Made by a program: the position numbers and the translations under genes. From NCBI GenBank assembly GCA_037976565.1, contig CP137668.1:28783373-28847372 (forward strand): a stretch of DNA of 64,000 nt, in the 5' to 3' direction. Shown one piece after another: positions 26,109 through 36,101 of the stretch; positions within the stretch are counted from its first letter, which is position 1, and the number at the start of each line of letters is the position of its first letter. The notes under the pieces are model-generated. The model saw only the letters and a program-made list of their open reading frames with translations, ran no database searches and had not been told where the DNA came from. Origin of the DNA: Mesocentrotus franciscanus (lineage: Eukaryota > Echinodermata > Echinoidea > Camarodonta > Strongylocentrotidae).

Positions 26109-29100
26109 TATATTTATTATTACCATTAATATAATCGTTATTATTATTATCATAACATTTAAATTTGTTAATACATCTAGTGTAAATCTTCTTGAGACTT
26201 GTAATGGTAATTTCATCACTATCAAATCTCAAAGCAACAATGAAAGACATTTGGGCTACATGTAGGTCAGAAAAAGAGCCATTAGGAAATAACTTTTACC
26301 TTGAGTTGCAGAACTGCTAGCTGATCGGAGTTCTTTTCCTGATAGCTACCTGGGGCCTACCCACAGGTCTAGACCGCGCTGGTGGTGGGCTCGGTTGAAG
26401 CAAGCTGCCATGGTTAAAAAAAAAAAATCATTATCAATGTGAAATAAATTATCCTTACTGGGAAACGCAAAGAAGACTAAATTTTTCTAGATATTATGAA
26501 TTAAATATAAACTCGCTCATGATGTCCTTACCTAACATTCAACTTTTTCAATGAATTAAGTATGCATCACATTCCCAGCTTAGCAAAATGGTACTCTTTG
26601 GTTTGAATACAGGCTTTGTCACCACTAGAGCATCATCATAAATTTGTCATGTTTATTATTTCATATTCCATAACTGGGGGCTTCCAAAACAAAACATTGC
26701 AAGAAGAAAAAAAAAAATGTATTAAGTCTGGCTTATTTCTCAAGCACTGCATAAATCATTTGTTGTTAAAGAGAAGGTTCATTGATTTTAAAATCTAACT
26801 TTATTGTCATTATTGCAAAGATGACACTTTGATTGGACAAGGTTATCAAAATTCAATGCTTAGAAACATTCGAAGTAATGATTATTATAAATTACAAAAC
26901 ACTTAAATACAGCCCCGGCATAGCACCTGTAAAGCTCTCCGAGCACTGCCGAGATGTGTGACGTCACATGTTAAACATGATTCGCACAAGCAGAGGATGT
27001 CCCATGACATCTCACACATTTTCAGTGCCTGTTTTGTTATTTTCTCTTCAGTTATTTCTCTTACTTCACTACCGTCAGGCTAAATGTTTAATCTATTGCC
27101 TCACTCTAAACTCCGCGCGGTTTTATTTTGATGAAAAATGCAGCGATAACAAAATAAAGGTATCCGTAAAAATATGACGCCATTGTATTTTCAGCTGCAT
27201 ACACCGCGGTATGTTCGGCGTTTCAAGAGGGACAAATGCCGTCCATGCTATCATTCCGGTTTTGTTTTAATTTGAAAGTGTGGTTTCTTTGATTGTTCAT
27301 TAACCCTATCCTGTGTATTTACAAAAAAAAAGAATTTAGTTATCAGAATCGGTTTCATATCCCCTTTTGAATGGTGTAAAATTCCATCACATTTATAAAC
27401 ACTAAACTCATTATAATTTGAGAATAATAGCATTACAATTATGTTCATTCTTTATGGGATGTCGTCTGCTTGGGCAGGATTGGTTCATATTGTGACGGCA
27501 TTAAAACATCGTTATTTTCTGGAGAATCTCTCGCATATCCCAGATGCTATGGAGGTGGTTTTATTTGTATTTTTATAAATCACCCAATATGTAGTTGACC
27601 TGAAACTTGTACGATGGCCATCTGTTAGCTTATCAGTTTTTAGTGATATGTTATTTGCCATATTTGTGATTTTCTTTGAACCCGCACTTTAATCCATTCC
27701 TACCCCTCCCTCCTTTGGGTAAAATGGGGATTTCACAGCATCCAAACAAGCTCATGATTATTCCTGATAGAAAGATTACTTAACCCTACAACTTTAAAAT
27801 GGTATGATAGCATAGCAGATTTACTTACCTTGACACCGGCCCTCTCTCTCTTTTCCTCTTTCTTCTTAAAACTCCCGGCTCCCATCAGAAAGTGCCCTCC
27901 TTTCCTGGCTGGCACCGGTGCAGGCACATCTTGTGACAGCTTTGCGAACTTTGACCTTTTCGGATCGACATCTGTAGCCTTTGGCGATTTGACCTCCTCT
28001 GTACTCCTTCTAGATCTCCTGCTTTCTTCGCTCAAATTTCTTGACCTCCGACCCTCTTCACTAAGATATCTCGACCTCCGGCCCTCTTCACTAAGATTTC
28101 TCGACCTCCGACCTTCTTCGCCCAGAGTTCTTGTGACCTCTTCACTCGACCCTTGAACTTGCTCTGTGCTAGACCTTGACCTTCTGACCTTTGCAGCACT
28201 GGTAGAGGGGGTGGATGAGGAAGTCGAGAGCTTTCTCTTACGCTCCTCTGGAGGGCTAGATCCGGTACTGGATGAGGCTGTAAGACAGAAAATAAAGTAG
28301 AATCAAGTACAGTACAGTTTGATATTACTTATCTTTCTTCAAACATGGAAAATTCTGATTGACAGACATCAAAGTTAGATTTCGAAAGTTAGAATATTGA
28401 AAGCAGCACAAGACCTCAAGAAGGAAATTTTTGTTGTTGTTGAGCCATACAAACAAATGGTGGAGATATCTTTATCTTTCTATAATTGCATCCTGGGACC
28501 GGTCTTACAAAGAGTTGATATCAATCGCAACTCTTTGTAAGACGGGGCCCAGATCTTACTATTGTAATAGTGGAAAAGTAGGCTCACACAGTGGACTTTT
28601 GGCCTAAATATTCAGAGGAATTTCTTCAATTATTATATAAAGAAAATTAACTGTATTCTCAAAGTAGACCAAGTCTAATCTGGCTCTACTTAGTCCATAG
28701 ATTTATGATTCGCAACAGTCGATGTCTCTCTATAGTTCTATTTAAAAAAGAAATAAAAATCAATTCATGAAATGAAACTATGAAATTAAGATACTTTAAT
28801 TCAAGGGTCTTCATTAAGATATTCTTCTCCATTTTGTTTTACAGCCTTATCCAGTGACAGATCTTTTTTTCTATTCAATTATTTACTCTTTAAAGGTACT
28901 TTGTACATGATGAAGAGGTTGAAACTTGGCACTCCATAAGCTGAGGGGAATAAATGGTTTAGGTTTAAACATGACCTCAAATCAGTGCATCCTGATGACC
29001 TTTGGCCAATGATCCTTACTTACCTGAAGATGGAGGGCGTGATTTCCTTGCTTCTGCCCTCATTCGGTTTGCTTTCCTCTGTTCAGCATTGCGCTGTGCT

Positions 29101-32100
29101 CTCTCTATTTGAGGCTGAAGGTTGCTGAAGAAATCCTGATGGAAAAACAACGAGAGTATTAAATTTTTCCACTTAATTTATCCAACTCAGACCTCTAATG
29201 ATTGGCCATTTGTTTTGTTATAGGGCGATCTTATGGTGCTTGAAGGACCAGATTTGAATAAATTCATGAATAAATGAAACAGTTTTAGTTTTAACAAAAT
29301 TGGGCATTCTGAAAAAGGCAAGAAATGTATATATAGTTCTATAATGAAAAGTAGAAGAGAATACAAAAAATTTTGTAAAATGTAATAAAAAGGAGAGAGA
29401 GGAGAAAAAGGAGCTTACCTGTTTCTTGAGCGCCTCTGGCATAAATCTGACGTTGATACCCTGGACATTTTTCTCAATTCCATCGTAGAATATAATTCGG
29501 TAACTCCCAGACATATTGATGCCAACGATCTTGCCTGGGTAGTAGCGACAATCGGACCAGCGAGCCAAAACCTCATCACCAATCTTGTGATTCTAAAAGT
29601 ATGAATAAACAAGAAAGCGTTTACTATGGCATTCCATTTAATGTCCCCCTTTACGCTCACACAGGGACTTTTGCTTGTCAGTCGACTACATGACTGTCCA
29701 TTTAGCCAAAGTTTGTATGTGGGTGAAACTGTCGAAAATCAAAGTTAAAAACTTTTTTTGTTCAATGGTTCTTAAAGACCAACTATATTACCCACTTTTG
29801 GTCTAAGAGAGAGTGCATCACTGTTATACAATGACATAATGGTTAATTGAGGTGAACAGACCTTCATCAAATTTTGGTAGCACTTTATCAACAGAGAGCC
29901 AACAACATTTAAGTATCGCTCTCTGCTTCAGTACTTGAAAATCATGAAAATCAGGACAGTACACCCAATATACCCTCTCCCTTTTAATTAATAACAAAAT
30001 TGTGATCTATGGTCAGGCATTCTCTTACCCCAGCAGGGACCTCCTTAAATCCATCCTTGCGATTGGACATCCGGACAAGTGGGCGGAGCTTAGGGGTGTT
30101 GTAATGGACCCATTCGTCGTAGCGTGAGTTCCAGCCTTCAAAATGGATCTGTATTTGATTGCCCCTCTCATCAACCTGTAGTATCTTAGCTGGATACCTA
30201 AATGGAAAAAAATTAATAAAACCACACAAATGTCGTTTTGGTTAAAAGATATGAAGAAACATCAGAATGAATAATATATGCTTTGTTAACAATTTCTCCA
30301 AAGTCAATTTTTAACATTACTCAGAATCCTAAATTCGGTCTTCAACCCTTGGTGCAACATTAAACCTTGCCCTACACATGATCTAGATCTAATAAACGAA
30401 CGATAACCTAACCTGATATGTACGTCTTTGACGTAAAGTCTGGAAAAGGCTTACCACAGCAAACGTGAGATAATCATAAAGCATTTGGCATGGCTTCATT
30501 TTCCCTCTGTTTAAAGAATTTTTCAATTGGGCGTTGAATTTTACTGCTTATTCTTAGACGTAGAATTCAAAATGAGGAAAAAATTAATTCCATACCTTGA
30601 CCACAAAGCTTATAGTACCATAACTGTCAATCTTGGTTTAAATACATTGGCATCTCCAGCAATCTATTTTAAAGGCTAATATTATTCATTACATTAGGGA
30701 AATGAGAATATTCAGTACACGAGTACCACTTGATTCATTTCACATAATCATATTCCCAAGAAAAAATACACATTATTATGCAGTGAAAAACACAGAGGCC
30801 GTTGGCAATTTTGCCCATCACTCTCTAAAATACCACCATAGAAAACATTTTTGGGGGTAAATGGTTTAAATATGTCATTGAACATGAGCGTTTAGCTTAT
30901 CAAAAGCCTTCAAAGATAAATTGCATTTTTCAACCTGTTGACTTACCAATTATTCAGGTAGTCCATTGCCTCCAACTTGAAACCAGGTTCAAAATCAAAG
31001 CCTATTCTAGACATCTTGCATCTGGGTTTAGGGGGCGAGGGTTTGCCCTCCACAGGAGCACCTTTCGGATCGCTAAGTCTCCTCTTGTCCACATGTGACT
31101 GCAGAAAAACAGGTTGCAACATGAGGTTCATGATTATAGAGTATTAGGCTCATAGGCTGAAAAGAACATACAGTAAGTGGTTATTTTTGTACCTTCTTGC
31201 ATTTTCAAACACACATGTCTGGAAATTTATCAAGGATTATCTGAAAATATCTTTGATATAGTCAAACCTGTCTATAGTGACCGGCCAAGGGAAACACAAA
31301 AAGTGGTCTTTGTAGACAGGTTCCTTTAGTACATGTTTCAAAGAGAAACCATTTTCAAGGGAAACAACAAATGTGGCCTTTGTAGACAGATAGTCACTAA
31401 AGCAGGTTTGACTGTATATTATTTATTTTGTTTCCATTATCTATTCTAACTACGAAAATGATATTGCTTTAAAAAAAAAAAATAATAATCTGTTACAGAC
31501 TTAGAGGATGTACATTGTACAATGGAATGTCATACAGTTAGTGGGTAAAGTTATAGAATTTCTTGAATGACCAATATATATATTTTAGGTTCCCACATAT
31601 TTAATGATGTCCACCTGCTAAGAATCAATTTGTTGTCTTCAAACATTCCAGCCAGTTTTCCTATTTTCCTGGCTTCATTCAAATTAACTGGCAATGAAAG
31701 CTGGATCGCCCTTCAAGTTATGTTCCTTGTCAAAGACATTTTTTATTCCAGTTGATAATGAATAGCCCGAACGATCAAGATATCAAATCTCACCTTACTC
31801 CTGCTTAGCTCTCGACTCCTCTCACTCTTGGACAGTTTATCCCGCCTCTCGCGTTCCTCCCTGTTCTCTCTTCGCTCTCGAGTCGTATTGCGCATGGCAC
31901 GCAGCTTAGTGCTATTGGCCGAATCCCCTGCGAATCTTCCACTCTCGTCGAAACTCCCTGTGGTGCTGCTACGACTAGAAAGCGTCCCTGGGGTTGACGG
32001 TTTGTAATCACTGGAAAACGGGGATGATGGGAGCCTGATGCTGGACTTGTTTTCGCTTGAGCGGGAGGAGGTTGGCGAACATGGCTGCCTCATGCCACGG

Positions 32101-32966
32101 TCATTTGGCTCAACGCTCAAGGGTATCGTCTTCTGACTGTCACTTGATGCACTCGATGACTGTGCATTCTCAGGTGGAGGAATGCTGAACCGAGTTTCCT
32201 CCCTTTTCATTCTAGCCTTTGTTTCTTTGTTGGTAGCACTGCTACTACATGGTGTAGCTTCCTCTTTAGATGCAATGCCTCTTTTGCTTGACTCTCCCTC
32301 TATAGGTAATGTATTGTCATCTGCCGGACTCTCTCTATCATCCAAATTTCCATCCTTTTTTACATGACTCTTACTAACTGGTTCATGAATGATCTCAAAA
32401 CCCTCAAAGTCACCTCCACCTACCCGCGTGATCTTCACATTATATTCCATATCACCCTCATCACCAACCTCCATACTGGTCCTACCACCTTTGGAACCAT
32501 CCTCATCTTTCTCTAAACTGTCTCCAAGTGAAGAACCCTCTTTATCCAGACTTTCACCCAGCAAGGCATCTGTATCTTCATCGCTAGAGTCAGAATCATC
32601 TGCAATGAGCAACATATCCATGTCATCGCTTGACTGCGAGTCATCCCCGTCCTCATTATCCTCCATCTTTCCTGTAACCCCTGCAGTGCCTTCAATGTCC
32701 ATTGAAGGGTCTACATCTTGTTTCTTCTCACTATCTTCAACCACAGAAGGCTCTTCTTCCTTTTCATCTTCAAGAACTACTTCTTCCATATGACCAGAGT
32801 TGCTCTCTGTAGGTCCATCATCTTCAGTGACCTCAGTAGAACTAGAGTTGCTCTCTGAACAGCCCTCCTCTTCAGGAATTAATATCTCCTTGGGACCAGC
32901 ACCACTCTCCGGAGGTCCATCGTCTCTTGTTAAATCGGTTGGGAGAGTTGATTCTTCATCTGCCAT
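8707..32966 (-). CDS. PHF20: PHF20/PHF20L1-like chromatin reader (Tudor-Tudor, C2H2, PHD), complete
   Basis: Coding exons in transcript order: 32966-31794, 31098-30947, 30197-30029, 29592-29419, 29135-29024, 28277-27829, 26345-26300, 19841-19767, 17987-17916, 17701-17600, 16867-16823, 16561-16352, 15885-14866, 14152-13974, 13308-13209, 12920-12725, 12275-10250, 9792-9597 and 8849-8707. All junctions are GT-AG and all phases agree, giving 2,212 residues. Order: acidic N-terminus (1-410), Tudor 1 (about 424-482), Tudor 2 (499-556), basic RS-like repeats (about 650-690), RGRP AT-hook-like core (about 805), C2H2 finger (about 872-900), KSPKSPP repeats and Lys-rich tail (about 930-1260), PHD (about 1313-1358), then a Ser/Thr/Pro/Asp/Glu-rich exon. 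Vertebrate PHF20 reads methyl-lysine within the MOF/NSL acetyltransferase complex. This protein is about twice as long, mainly from its N-terminus and exon 17. The start ATG has a favourable context (taaaATGG) just after an acceptor. The 46-nt exon at 26345 rests on a weak acceptor. Confidence 0.93.
9300..9596. repeat. (ACC)n/(CAT)n trinucleotide-rich microsatellite
   Basis: About 300 bases of imperfect CCA, CAC and ATC triplets directly after the donor of the exon 9792-9597, inside the last intron. Its minus-strand frames (Gly/Val-rich) are not genes. Confidence 0.9.
10250..12275 (-). CDS. PHF20: PHF20-like exon 17: 675-codon disordered exon
   Basis: One uninterrupted exon rich in Ser, Thr, Pro, Asp, Glu and Val, beginning [18 protein letters not shown] and ending in SGVWTPVQ before gtagga. 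It has repeated short motifs (HPTPDT, TPD, VPxD) and no recognisable fold. The conserved part is the N-terminal 20 residues, which continue the region after the PHD. Most of the extra length of this protein relative to vertebrate PHF20 comes from here and from exon 1. Plus-strand frames over it are shadows. Confidence 0.9.
13209..14152 (-). CDS. PHF20: PHF20-like exons 14-15: PHD finger
   Basis: Exon 14152-13974 ends in [17 protein letters not shown]. Exon 13308-13209 continues [17 protein letters not shown] and then DQYVCLIC. Together they give the Cys4-His-Cys3 ligands of a PHD finger (C-x-C, C-x2-C, H-x2-C, C-x2-C), closely matching the vertebrate PHF20 PHD finger. The intron splits the finger between ligands two and three. 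Confidence 0.95.
13797..13895. repeat. (GA)n microsatellite
   Basis: Interrupted GAGAGA runs within the PHF20-like intron between exons 14 and 15. Confidence 0.85.
14866..15885 (-). CDS. PHF20: PHF20-like exon 13: [10 protein letters not shown] repeats and Lys-rich tail
   Basis: A 340-codon exon. Near 15560-15715 it carries four to five tandem units of [11 protein letters not shown] (33 or 36 bases each), a proline-directed kinase-like S-P array. It ends in a Lys/His-rich run ([16 protein letters not shown]) likely to serve as a nuclear or nucleic-acid-binding tail. The large plus-strand open frame over the same bases (14901-15899) is a shadow of this low-complexity composition. Confidence 0.88.
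16352..16561 (-). CDS. PHF20: PHF20-like exon 12: C2H2 zinc finger
   Basis: Encodes [20 protein letters not shown] followed by HMKYYHTE, a classical C-x4-C-x12-H-x4-H finger of the C-x-V-P-G-C type found at the same relative place in vertebrate PHF20. It is followed by a DKDKDK basic/acidic linker. Phases 1 on both sides agree with neighbouring exons. Confidence 0.93.
17988..19766 (-). other. PHF20-like intron 8, no recognised content
   Basis: AT-rich intronic DNA without open frames, TIRs or tandem arrays that I could see, apart from a short duplication near 18990-19020 (gttttaatcagaaagcca twice). Confidence 0.5.
20824..22025 (-). pseudogene. LINE ORF part 3: reverse transcriptase core and C-terminus, one internal frameshift
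   Basis: Two overlapping frames (22025-21372 and 21585-20824) join near 21611. Visible RT blocks are [48 protein letters not shown], then in the second frame the catalytic FADDC box and YLGVNF. A C-terminal region with [10 protein letters not shown] and LEMVQRR, typical of CR1/Jockey-group elements, ends at TATACTCGCTG. All catalytic positions are present, so only the shift breaks it. Confidence 0.9.
22034..23407 (-). pseudogene. LINE ORF part 2: AP endonuclease and N-terminal reverse transcriptase
   Basis: Continues from the previous segment in another frame. It has the endonuclease motifs [29 protein letters not shown] and GLGDHDIAS (catalytic D, N, D and H positions retained), then the linker typical of CR1-like elements and the start of the RT ([27 protein letters not shown]). 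It ends in a frameshift after VVPIFKK. The ATG-less beginning is simply the frameshift point, not a real start. Confidence 0.88.
23404..24291 (-). pseudogene. LINE ORF part 1: hydrophobic N-terminus, 2A motif, PHD finger, start of AP endonuclease
   Basis: Starts with a signal-like segment ([16 protein letters not shown]). A second hydrophobic stretch ([13 protein letters not shown]) leads directly into DIELNPGP, residues 101-108 (bases 23991-23968). That matches the 2A consensus D-V/I-E-x-N-P-G-P, at which ribosomes skip the Gly-Pro bond. Right after it, CQIC...[12 protein letters not shown]...WHCIRC supplies the eight ligands of a PHD finger. The end ([25 protein letters not shown]) is the N-terminal part of an APE-type endonuclease. 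The frame breaks after IFLPT, where a one-base loss shifts to the next segment. Confidence 0.88.
25800..25935 (+). mobile_element. tRNA-derived SINE with pol III A and B boxes
   Basis: A box TGGTACAGTGG (25807-25817) and B box GGTTCGAATCC (25851-25861) lie 33 bases apart in a tRNA-like head (attcactggactctcaatcc). After this comes a non-tRNA body (gtaggtcctttggcaagac) and a tail, ggtacccggaaattgctggg, that runs into (TAAT/ATT)n. The tRNA fold is incomplete and there is no acceptor end, so it is a retroposon rather than a tRNA gene. Confidence 0.8.
25965..26150. repeat. (ATT)n/(ATC)n microsatellite at the SINE tail
   Basis: About 185 bases of ATT, ATC and GTT triplets directly after the SINE. 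The open frames on both strands are simple-repeat artefacts. Confidence 0.9.
26959..26966. promoter_or_regulatory. Perfect CRE palindrome TGACGTCA in a PHF20-like intron
   Basis: TGTGACGTCACA lies in a modestly CpG-containing stretch (about 26910-27240) of the intron after exon 6. It is a consensus CREB/ATF site by sequence only. It could mark an intronic enhancer or alternative promoter, and could equally be chance. Confidence 0.3.
28000..28130 (-). repeat. Coding tandem repeat: [14 protein letters not shown] decapeptides in PHF20-like exon 6
   Basis: About four consecutive 30-base units on the minus strand encode [30 protein letters not shown] and EESRRSRR. Copies 1-3 differ by one residue. 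The result is an Arg/Ser-rich basic segment between the Tudor pair and the AT-hook-like motif. High DNA similarity points to recent in-frame expansion. Confidence 0.85.
28497..28553. repeat. Short hairpin repeat (GGTCTTACAAAGAGTTG inverted)
   Basis: The arms ccggtcttacaaagagttg and caactctttgtaagacgggg face each other across eight bases. A related half-element (gggcccagacttataaagaattgag) sits at about 47837-47865 in the other reader gene. This points to a dispersed palindromic MITE-like family. Confidence 0.65.
29419..31098 (-). CDS. PHF20: PHF20-like exons 2-4: tandem Tudor domains
   Basis: Exon 31098-30947 contributes [17 protein letters not shown]. Exon 30197-30029 continues [20 protein letters not shown] and then [13 protein letters not shown]. 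This is the first PHF20-type Tudor/MBT-like fold with the W-x-x-R-Y-D-E-W signature. Exon 29592-29419 encodes the second Tudor ([20 protein letters not shown], then [17 protein letters not shown]). In vertebrate PHF20 this pair forms a methyl-lysine reader cage, and the second domain binds dimethyl-lysine on p53 and histones. Aromatic residues (W, Y, F, D) are retained at the expected places. Confidence 0.93.
31259..31414. mobile_element. ~156-bp pogo/Tc1-mariner-type MITE
   Basis: Termini (T/C)AGTCAAACCTG...AGTGAC face each other at 31259-31280 and about 31393-31414 with TA on both flanks. The subterminal gacaggttc and aagggaaac motifs are also repeated. The CAGTC-start TIR plus TA target is typical of pogo-like IS630-Tc1-mariner elements. 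It has no coding capacity. It lies in the PHF20-like intron between exons 1 and 2. Confidence 0.75.
31794..32966 (-). CDS. PHF20: PHF20-like first coding exon: acidic Ser/Glu/Asp-rich N-terminus
   Basis: 391 codons starting [12 protein letters not shown]. The first half has three loose repeats of a D-D-G-P-x-E-S module, and the middle is an Asp/Ser/Glu-dense stretch ([25 protein letters not shown]). The end is basic and RS-rich ([20 protein letters not shown]). The exon ends AAG|gtgaga. Vertebrate PHF20 starts almost directly with Tudor 1, so this N-terminal extension is a lineage feature or an alternative first exon. It is probably intrinsically disordered, and no domain is recognised. Confidence 0.85.
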
Positions 32967-33036
32967 TTTAGCAGTACTGAAAGAAACAAGATAGAGCTAG
33001 AGCAGTGATTTGAAAGAAGACACAATTTAAAATTAA

Positions 33037-33843
33037 TTACGGTCAGATGAGCATATTTTGATACCCTATTTGTGACACTGGCAAGTCACTAATTGGCGGG
33101 GGTCCAGGGGGCGAAGCTCCTGGAAGCTCAGGGGTTTTAGGCATTAAAGGGAAATCCAACCCAAATAGACAACTACTCTAAAAGAAAGCAGAAAAAAACG
33201 GAGAAACTAACAGATAGAAATTTCAATTAAATCTGACTAAATATAAGAAAGTTAAATGATTTTTTGAAAGTTGCAATCACTATACGTATGGGCACTTCAA
33301 ATTGGCTGAAGCGGTAATGACAATGTGATGTAGTGTCGGACTACTTTCTCATCTATTCCAACATATAACATGGCTAAAATTTAAATTTTCCAAAAGATCA
33401 TGGCTCAGGAGGGTCGATTCTTTTTAGAGGACCTATAATATATTTTGAGTAGTGCCCTAAGGGAGAAGGAACTTACGAGAAAAACAGAAATTAGTGATAT
33501 TTTTGTACACGGCAAATGGGAGAGTTATCCACGTCCTACATCACAATCCAATGACCAAAGTACCAATTTGAGATTCGCACACTTTAGTGATCTCATATTT
33601 CAAACACTCATAACTTTGTTACTATTGTATTGGTCCGATAACTCTGATTCATTTCAAACTTTTGCCATGCTGTTTCTGTATTTTTCTGCTTTCACACAAC
33701 TCAACTTATGACAAGGCTTGGATTGCCCTTTAAATTACCGTCAGATGAGCATCTAGGGGCCAGCCTTAGGGCTATTGGTTGGGTCCAAGGGCAGAGCCCC
33801 CTGAAGCTCAGGGGCTTTATGCATTAAATTACCGTCAGATGAG
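33037..33843. repeat. ~100-bp tandem repeat interrupted by the TTAA MITE
   Basis: The unit starts at attaccgtcagatgagca and ends near agctcaggggctttatgcat. Copies lie at 33037-33143 and 33734-33822, with a third start at 33823. The MITE sits exactly at the gcattaa junction between two units. Confidence 0.7.
33144..33733. mobile_element. TTAA-flanked ~590-bp MITE, copy A (T2/Kolobok-like)
   Basis: Bounded by TTAA at both ends, with termini TTAAAGGGAAATCCAACC and GGATTGCCCTTTAA. The TTAAAGGRR end matches the T2-type/Kolobok group described in frogs. A second copy in inverted orientation at 54384-54974 aligns along its whole length (for example gaaagttgcaat.actata.g, cttcaaattggctga). It is inserted into a short tandem repeat (aattaccgtcagatgagca). 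It lies in the first (5' UTR) intron of the PHF20-like gene. Confidence 0.85.
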
Positions 33844-34345
33844 CAACTTCCAAGGGATGCCGGAAATCGGAATGGGCGATTAGGAATGTGTTTTAGCCTT
33901 TTAGGTTTTGTTTACATTACTTTTCACACAGGCATATGGGTGCCAATGAAGGCTAGTTGATATTATAATATTTCATATTATCCCTAGGGTCTAGCCTTAG
34001 TTTAAGCTTTCCGCGAGGAAGGATGACGAGAAATATCTGCAATTCTGTGTAGCCTGTACCGATTACTAGTAGACTCTATACTGACACTGCACTGTACTAC
34101 TGTGTAGCTGCAGCTGTGCAGTGTCTGTGCCAGTGGCTGTGTGGAGCCGAGCTGTGCCTGCGCTTGCATGCTCGCGGTTAACACTCAAGGTTCGCGCTGC
34201 GTGATCTTACACACCGTCTACATTCAACTCAAACCTCAAACAAAATAATTGTGTTAATATCAAAGATTGAACACTTATGAGTATGATCGCTTTTTATGAA
34301 ATCCCTACTTCTTAAAGACACAGTCACTCATGGACAGAATCTCAC

Positions 34346-34450
34346 CTGTGCTGGCTTGATACTGCTAACACTTAATAGCAATTCGAGAGTTTTAAAATCG
34401 CAGAATGGCTTTCACGTTAATCGTCGTCCATGTTTCACGTGTGCATCATA
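34346..34450 (-). other. Probable non-coding first exon of the PHF20-like gene
   Basis: The coding exon has an acceptor (ctttcag) at 32977, just before the ATG at 32966, so an upstream exon must exist. The best donor on this strand is CACAG|gtgagatt at 34346/34345. The 5' boundary is unknown and the end coordinate given is nominal. Confidence 0.45.
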
Positions 34451-34950
34451 GTACTGGACTGTTCCATTATTTTACAGAAATTTTATTCTGATACAAACAA
34501 ATATAACTATAATAAAAAAAGGTTATATTAGTAAGTTACTACCAATGAGTTATATGTGTCAATAATCGATATCTAAACATTGTTTGAATTTATGATTATC
34601 TAATTTTAATAGTAACTGAATATACTGTTGATTAGGGAATAAAAACCCTTTCATAAAATGAGACTGTTCATAGCGCGCCAAAGCGACGGGCGTGTATTGT
34701 AGATCCCTCTCTCTGTTTATGTTTTCATTGTATGTTTCGTGGGAAAATTGTAGTGCGACAAATGCATGTGTATAGCATGCAGCGCAGCTAGCAGTAGACT
34801 AGTTTTCTGCACTCGGATGTAACTATTAGGCCTATGTGCTAGATGATTCCACTCTACTCTCTTATACTTTAATCCAAATTACAGAGGTTGCAACGTTCTC
34901 TGTGTGACTGAAGTGGGGTCAAATGCAGCTGAAATTAAAGAGCAGAGATT
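34347..34950. promoter_or_regulatory. Putative divergent promoter between PHF20-like gene and the 224-aa gene
   Basis: The inferred first exons point away from each other with about 500 bases between them. The interval has CpG-containing patches, including gcgcgccaaa at 34673-34682 (TTTGGCGCG on the other strand, an E2F-like site). No TATA box can be assigned with confidence. Start sites are inferred from splice donors, not seen. Confidence 0.4.
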
Positions 34951-35013
34951 CCGAGTTAAATAAAAGCCAATTTAGATCTATTCTAGGCCTACAAATACAA
35001 TTACAGTTACAAG
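34900..35013 (+). other. Probable non-coding first exon of the 224-aa gene
   Basis: A strong donor (acaag|gtaagtcgt) at 35013/35014 faces the acceptor at 36061-36063 (pyrimidine tract ...ttccaattacag), which lies 38 bases before the ATG at 36102. The 5' boundary is unknown and the start coordinate is nominal. Confidence 0.45.
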
Positions 35014-36101
35014 GTAAGTCGTAACCCCGTATGGCCGTAAGACTAAGATTAAGAATCAAATTTTCATACTTTATAATTTAGATCTAGATCTAGATTCTAA
35101 TACTTATAAGGCTAGTTTGATTTCAAACAAATCATTTGTTTTCTTCTTCAGTAGTTCTGATTATTCTATCAATTCAATAATCTGGTCGTCATCAATCTTG
35201 TTTTATCATACCGGTATGTGTAACCAAGGGCAAGGAGAGGTGAGTTTTTCTGACCACTGAGATCAAGTCTTGTCTTGATGAAAGTTGATGATGCAGTTCT
35301 TGATCTAAATTTTGTAGATCTAAGTAAGAGTAAGACTAGGCTATAGCTAGTATAAGTATGATTAGTCTAGTGACTATGATCTTCATAATTCAGAATGGTT
35401 AGACCTTAGATCTACACCTGCACCTGTACATGCAGGACTAGATCTACTTTGAATTGAAAATTAGATTTGACTATATAGGAATGATTTGAATTTAGCTTGG
35501 AAGTTGGAATCCGAATAGTTAAACAAAACATAGGTTTATGGATACTTATGGATTCTTCTGAACGCAGGCTACCGGCTGCCTTACATGTATGATGTAAGCC
35601 TCTTTATTTAATTCAGTACCAAAATCCTTCTTCGTGTTAGGCAATTAGGTTGGCTGATCATGATCGGGTGAGTACGAGTTGGCGTCGAATTTGACATTAC
35701 ACTACAGGTTCACTGCTCCAGTACTTGTCCAAAACATGCTAAACAGCCAGACAAACACTGCTTGGGATATCACTAAAAGATATAGTGCCATTACACTCCA
35801 TGCAGGTTAACGTGTGAATCCATGTAGGCCTATATGATCCTAAACTAAACCTTATGATAGGCTTATCTCAAACCATAGGCCTAGCCCAAAATTGCAATTG
35901 TAATCGTTTGGCAAAACACATTTTTAAAAACTGCATGGGCCTAAATTTTTAGATATATTTTCAGAATGTTATTCCTTTTCATGAAAGACATGATTTTCTA
36001 CATTATTCAACTTCTTTTTCTCTCTCTCTCTCTGTCTCTTCCCTCTGTCTCTTCCAATTACAGTTAATCAGGGAAAGGCTTAGCTGTGGATTTAGTGAAG
36101 T

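Noticed and set aside
26300..26410. Longer version of PHF20-like exon 7 starting at the acceptor near 26405 (ccatggcag)
   Set aside because: In the phase required by exon 6 it meets a stop (GTC TAG). Only the acceptor at 26346 gives an open frame with the correct exit phase.
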